Below are positions 6,513 through 8,485 of a stretch of 8,485 nt of DNA, piece after piece; positions within the stretch are counted from its first letter, which is position 1; each line of letters begins with the position of its first letter. The DNA lies in assembly GCA_030040525.1 (NCBI GenBank), contig JASHTN010000059.1:1-8485 (forward strand), read 5' to 3'. Made by a program: the position numbers and the translations under genes. A model generated the notes under the pieces. It saw nothing but the letters and a program-made list of their open reading frames with translations, did no database searches and was not told the origin of the DNA. This DNA comes from Gammaproteobacteria bacterium (GTDB lineage Bacteria > Pseudomonadota > Gammaproteobacteria > Steroidobacterales > Steroidobacteraceae).

Positions 6513-7277
6513 TCATTTCTCCCTGGGCGGCGCCGCAAGCCCGAGCGCCGCGCGCAGCTCGTGCGCGGTCAGCAGTCGCGTGTAAACCGCCGTCCCGACG
6601 TCGAACTCGCGCGCCCGCGACAACGGACCGACTACCACCGGCTCGAAGCCGGCATCGCGCACGAGCTGTTGCGCGACCGCGAGCGCCTGCGGATCCTCGC
6701 CGGCGAGCGGTATGGCGTAGAGCTCGCCCGCGCGGTGCGCCTGGCTCGCCAGGTCGTCCCAGTTGATGGCGTTGAAGGCGCGCACCAGGCGCACGCCCGG
6801 CAGGAAACGCGCGGATGTGACCCCCGTGCCCTCGCGGCGCGCCTCCACCGCCATGGGACCATCGCGCTGCGGATAGGGGTTGCCGGTGTCGAGCACGATC
6901 TTGCCGGCGAGCTCGGCCCTGAGATCGTGTCCGATCTGGGGCTCCGCACCGTACGGCACGGAAATCAACACCACCTCGCCGAACATCGCCGCCTCGCGCG
7001 GTGTTCCGACATGGGCGCGCGGGCCGAGGTGTTGCGCGAGCCCCCGGAGCTCATCCGGATGGCGCGAGGACATCAGCACCTCGTGGCCCGAAGCCACCCA
7101 GAGTCGCGCCAGCGTGCCGCCGATGTGGCCGGTGCCGATGATGCCGATTTTGAGCGCCGCCGGCCGCGGTGCCTGGGCTGCAGCCGCCGCGCCCAGGCCG
7201 GCGAGCAGCGCGGTCAGCGCGATAGCCGTGAGGCTGCGCAGCACGCCGCTGCGGCCCGCCTCGGTGCCGGCACTCAT
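6513..7277 (-). CDS. Exported NADP-binding oxidoreductase (F420-reductase-like Rossmann fold)
   Basis: The 254-residue protein has an N-terminal secretion signal: basic residues Arg9 and Arg14, a hydrophobic core from about 15 to 33, and an Ala-rich end before QAPRP. A Rossmann domain follows, starting LKIGIIGTGHIGG with the glycine motif at Gly48, Gly50 and Gly53. SSRHP at 70-74 after the second strand is the signature for the NADPH 2'-phosphate. VVLISVPYG and KIVLDTGNPYP are typical of the NADPH-dependent F420 reductase-like family (COG2085). Proteobacterial members are unlikely to use F420, so the substrate is unknown. No internal ATG or GTG before the Rossmann domain would give a leaderless form. 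An obvious Shine-Dalgarno sequence is absent. The small HTH gene lies 39 bp upstream on the same strand and may share its transcript. Confidence 0.88.
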   Translation of the reverse strand: MSAGTEAGRSGVLRSLTAIALTALLAGLGAAAAAQAPRPAALKIGIIGTGHIGGTLARLWVASGHEVLMSSRHPDELRGLAQHLGPRAHVGTPREAAMFGEVVLISVPYGAEPQIGHDLRAELAGKIVLDTGNPYPQRDGPMAVEARREGTGVTSARFLPGVRLVRAFNAINWDDLASQAHRAGELYAIPLAGEDPQALAVAQQLVRDAGFEPVVVGPLSRAREFDVGTAVYTRLLTAHELRAALGLAAPPREK

Positions 7278-7316
7278 TTCGGCGCGAACTCGGCCCGCGT
7301 CTGACAGTGCCGTCCG

Positions 7317-7520
7317 TTACTTCTTTCTCCGGGCCCTGGAGCGCTTCGCCGCCCGGAACGAGATCCCGGCCCGCATGGCCTTCTGCTGGACGGCGGCGGC
7401 CGTGCGCCCGAGCTTCTTCGCCACTTGCCCGGTTGGAGTTCCCGCTTTAGCGAGTGCCCTGAGAGTTTTGAGTTCGCGGGCGCTCCAGGATGCGCCGTCG
7501 TTCGGTGGACGTCTTGCCAT
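7317..7520 (-). CDS. Small helix-turn-helix (SANT/Myb-like) DNA-binding protein
   Basis: This 67-residue protein has WSARELKTLRALAKAG (about residues 12-27), then a helix-turn-helix stretch TGQVAKKLGRTAAAVQQKA, and a strongly basic tail ending RSRARRKK. The pattern W-x3-EL-x2-L ... VAxxLGRT-x2-AV-x2-KA is that of small proteobacterial HTH proteins resembling SANT/Myb repeats or sigma region 4. A DNA-binding role is inferred from the fold and charge. The start is ATG 7520 or the adjoining GTG 7523. GGAG (reading on the - strand, 7529-7532) is eight bases from the ATG and five from the GTG, so both are possible. Targets and function are unknown. It sits between folD and the exported oxidoreductase on the same strand. 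Confidence 0.82.
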   Translation of the reverse strand: MARRPPNDGASWSARELKTLRALAKAGTPTGQVAKKLGRTAAAVQQKAMRAGISFRAAKRSRARRKK

Positions 7521-7561
7521 CACACATTCTCCATGTCACCCAAAACCGGGCCGGACTTTGA

Positions 7562-7567
7562 ATCATA
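7562..7567 (-). promoter_or_regulatory. Possible -10 box for the small HTH gene
   Basis: On the - strand this reads TATGAT, five of six matches to the sigma-70 -10 consensus. It lies in a locally A/T-richer stretch (about 7540-7635) of an otherwise GC-rich window. It would start transcription near 7555, about 35 bases before the HTH start codon. No good -35 is visible at 16-18 bp, so an activator or another sigma factor could be involved. Confidence 0.35.
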
Positions 7568-7605
7568 CACCGTTGTGACGCGAAACGGCCATATGACAAT
7601 CACCG

Positions 7606-7630
7606 CCAACAACGATCTGTAACATGTTGG
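7606..7630. repeat. Inverted repeat CCAACA-N13-TGTTGG, possible operator
   Basis: CCAACA (7606-7611) and TGTTGG (7625-7630) are perfect complements around a 13-base centre, and AACATGTT (7621-7628) is itself an 8-bp palindrome. The site is about 40-65 bp upstream of the -10-like box of the HTH gene, a plausible place for a regulator. No protein can be assigned. Confidence 0.3.
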
Positions 7631-7651
7631 AAGTCGCCGCGCTCCAACTCG

Positions 7652-7681
7652 CCGCGCCGCCGAGCGGCAGCCGCGGCGCGG
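7652..7681 (-). terminator. Strong GC hairpin downstream of folD
   Basis: CCGCGCCGC (7652-7660) and GCGGCGCGG (7673-7681) form a perfect 9-bp all-G/C stem with a 12-base loop, 31 bases past the folD stop on the - strand. The position suits a folD terminator, but no T-run follows on that strand. It may be only a 3'-end structure or a small palindromic repeat. Confidence 0.4.
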
Positions 7682-7711
7682 TGCAGCGACAAACAGCTTG
7701 AGGACATGCGG

Positions 7712-8485
7712 TCAGGCGCTGCCGCCCGCCACCCGCAGCTGTGCGGCATCCACCGTGTTGGAGAGCAACATGGCGATGGTCATCGGCCCCAGGCCGCCCG
7801 GCACGGGGGTGATCCAGCCGGCGCGCCCGGCGGCGCGCTCGAAGTCCACATCGCCCACCAGCGTTCCCTGCGGCGTGCGGTTGATGCCGACATCGAACAC
7901 CGCCGCGCCCGGGCGGATCCACTCCCCGGCAATGAACCCCGCCTTGCCGACCGCGGCCACCAGGACCTCGGCGCGCTCGACCTCGGCGCGCAGCTCGCGC
8001 GTGCCGGTATGACACACCGTCACCGTCGCGCGCGCCAGCAGCAGCTCGAGCGCCATCGGCCGCCCGACGATGTTGGAGGCGCCGACCACGGTGGCGCGCG
8101 CCCCGGTGAGCGGTATGGCGTACTCGCGGGCCAGCCGGATGACGCCGTACGGGGTGCAGGGGCGCAGCCGCGGGCGCTTCTGCGCCAGCAGTCCGGTGTT
8201 GACCGGGTGAAAGCCGTCGACGTCCTTCGTCGGATCGACGGCGTCCATGACGCGGTTGGCATCGACGCCTGCGGGCAGCGGCAGCTGCACCAGGATGCCG
8301 TCGACCCGCGGATCGCGATTGAGCGCAGCGATGAGCGCGAGGATCTGCGCCTCGCCGGCACTCGCGGGCAGATCGTGCGCGAACGACTCGATGCCGGCCT
8401 CGAGCGAGGAGCGGCGCTTGTTGCGCACGTAGACGCTGGAAGCCGCGTGCTCCCCCACCTGCACCACTGCGAGCCCGGGACGGCG
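7712..8485 (-). CDS. folD: FolD, methylenetetrahydrofolate dehydrogenase/cyclohydrolase (5' end outside window)
   Basis: FolD interconverts 5,10-methylene-THF and 10-formyl-THF in two steps with NADP(H), supplying one-carbon units in the cytosol. The visible part (about 257 residues) begins in RRPGLAVVQVGEH; roughly 35-40 N-terminal residues lie beyond the window edge, so the GTG at 8467 is internal and not the start. Key features are intact: YVRNK with the catalytic Lys, QLPLP, the KDVDGFHP motif with its catalytic Asp, PCTPYGV, the cofactor loop GASNIVGRPM and the C-terminal PVPGGLGPMT. The loop matches the gammaproteobacterial version. Length from these motifs to the stop is normal. No truncation or frameshift is seen. 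Confidence 0.97.
   Translation of the reverse strand, partial: RRPGLAVVQVGEHAASSVYVRNKRRSSLEAGIESFAHDLPASAGEAQILALIAALNRDPRVDGILVQLPLPAGVDANRVMDAVDPTKDVDGFHPVNTGLLAQKRPRLRPCTPYGVIRLAREYAIPLTGARATVVGASNIVGRPMALELLLARATVTVCHTGTRELRAEVERAEVLVAAVGKAGFIAGEWIRPGAAVFDVGINRTPQGTLVGDVDFERAAGRAGWITPVPGGLGPMTIAMLLSNTVDAAQLRVAGGSA

Noticed and set aside
6513..7277. True coenzyme F420 reductase
   Set aside because: The similarity is to the broad COG2085 family; no F420 biosynthesis genes are seen, and the window looks proteobacterial, where F420 is uncommon.
1..8485. CRISPR array, tRNA/rRNA genes, transposons, prophage or defence island
   Set aside because: No regularly spaced repeats, tRNA-like folds, transposase or integrase motifs, or known defence domains were recognised on either strand.

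Overview
This GC-rich window (clearly above 65% G+C by eye, with G/C-ending codons) looks like chromosomal DNA from a proteobacterium, most likely a gammaproteobacterium. The taxonomic hint is the FolD protein, whose cofactor loop reads GASNIVGRPM as in enterobacterial FolD, but a species cannot be named. No tRNA, rRNA, CRISPR array, transposase, phage gene or recognisable defence or biosynthetic cluster was found. It reads as an ordinary metabolic and housekeeping region.

Layout from left to right. Bases 1-63 are a diverged inverted copy of bases 124-186, so the window starts on a suspicious junction. A 5'-truncated M13 zinc metallopeptidase follows on the + strand (to 1901). It converges on a class I SAM-dependent methyltransferase on the - strand (1934-2701). 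That gene diverges, across a 183-bp spacer with an A/T island and a small hairpin, from a PLP-dependent transsulfuration-family lyase/synthase (2885-4039, +). Next, on the + strand, are an EamA/DMT permease (4140-5087) and a tyrosine/lipid-type phosphatase (5087-5809), joined by a one-base stop/start overlap. A 264-bp spacer then precedes a GFA-family zinc protein (6074-6487, +). The right end is all on the - strand: folD (from 8485 down to 7712, 5' end outside the window), a 67-residue helix-turn-helix protein (7520-7317), and a Rossmann NADP oxidoreductase with an N-terminal signal peptide (7277-6513).

Functional links are loose. The divergent methyltransferase and transsulfuration-type enzyme, with folD further along, all touch one-carbon or sulfur-amino-acid chemistry, but nothing shows that they form one pathway. 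The permease and phosphatase are the only pair with strong evidence of co-translation. The small HTH gene and the exported oxidoreductase may be co-transcribed (39-bp gap).

The points most worth a second look are the inverted, mostly synonymous duplicate at the left edge, an unusual His in the specificity loop of the transsulfuration-family enzyme, and the signal peptide on an NADP-binding Rossmann protein. I did not find a convincing new biological system here.
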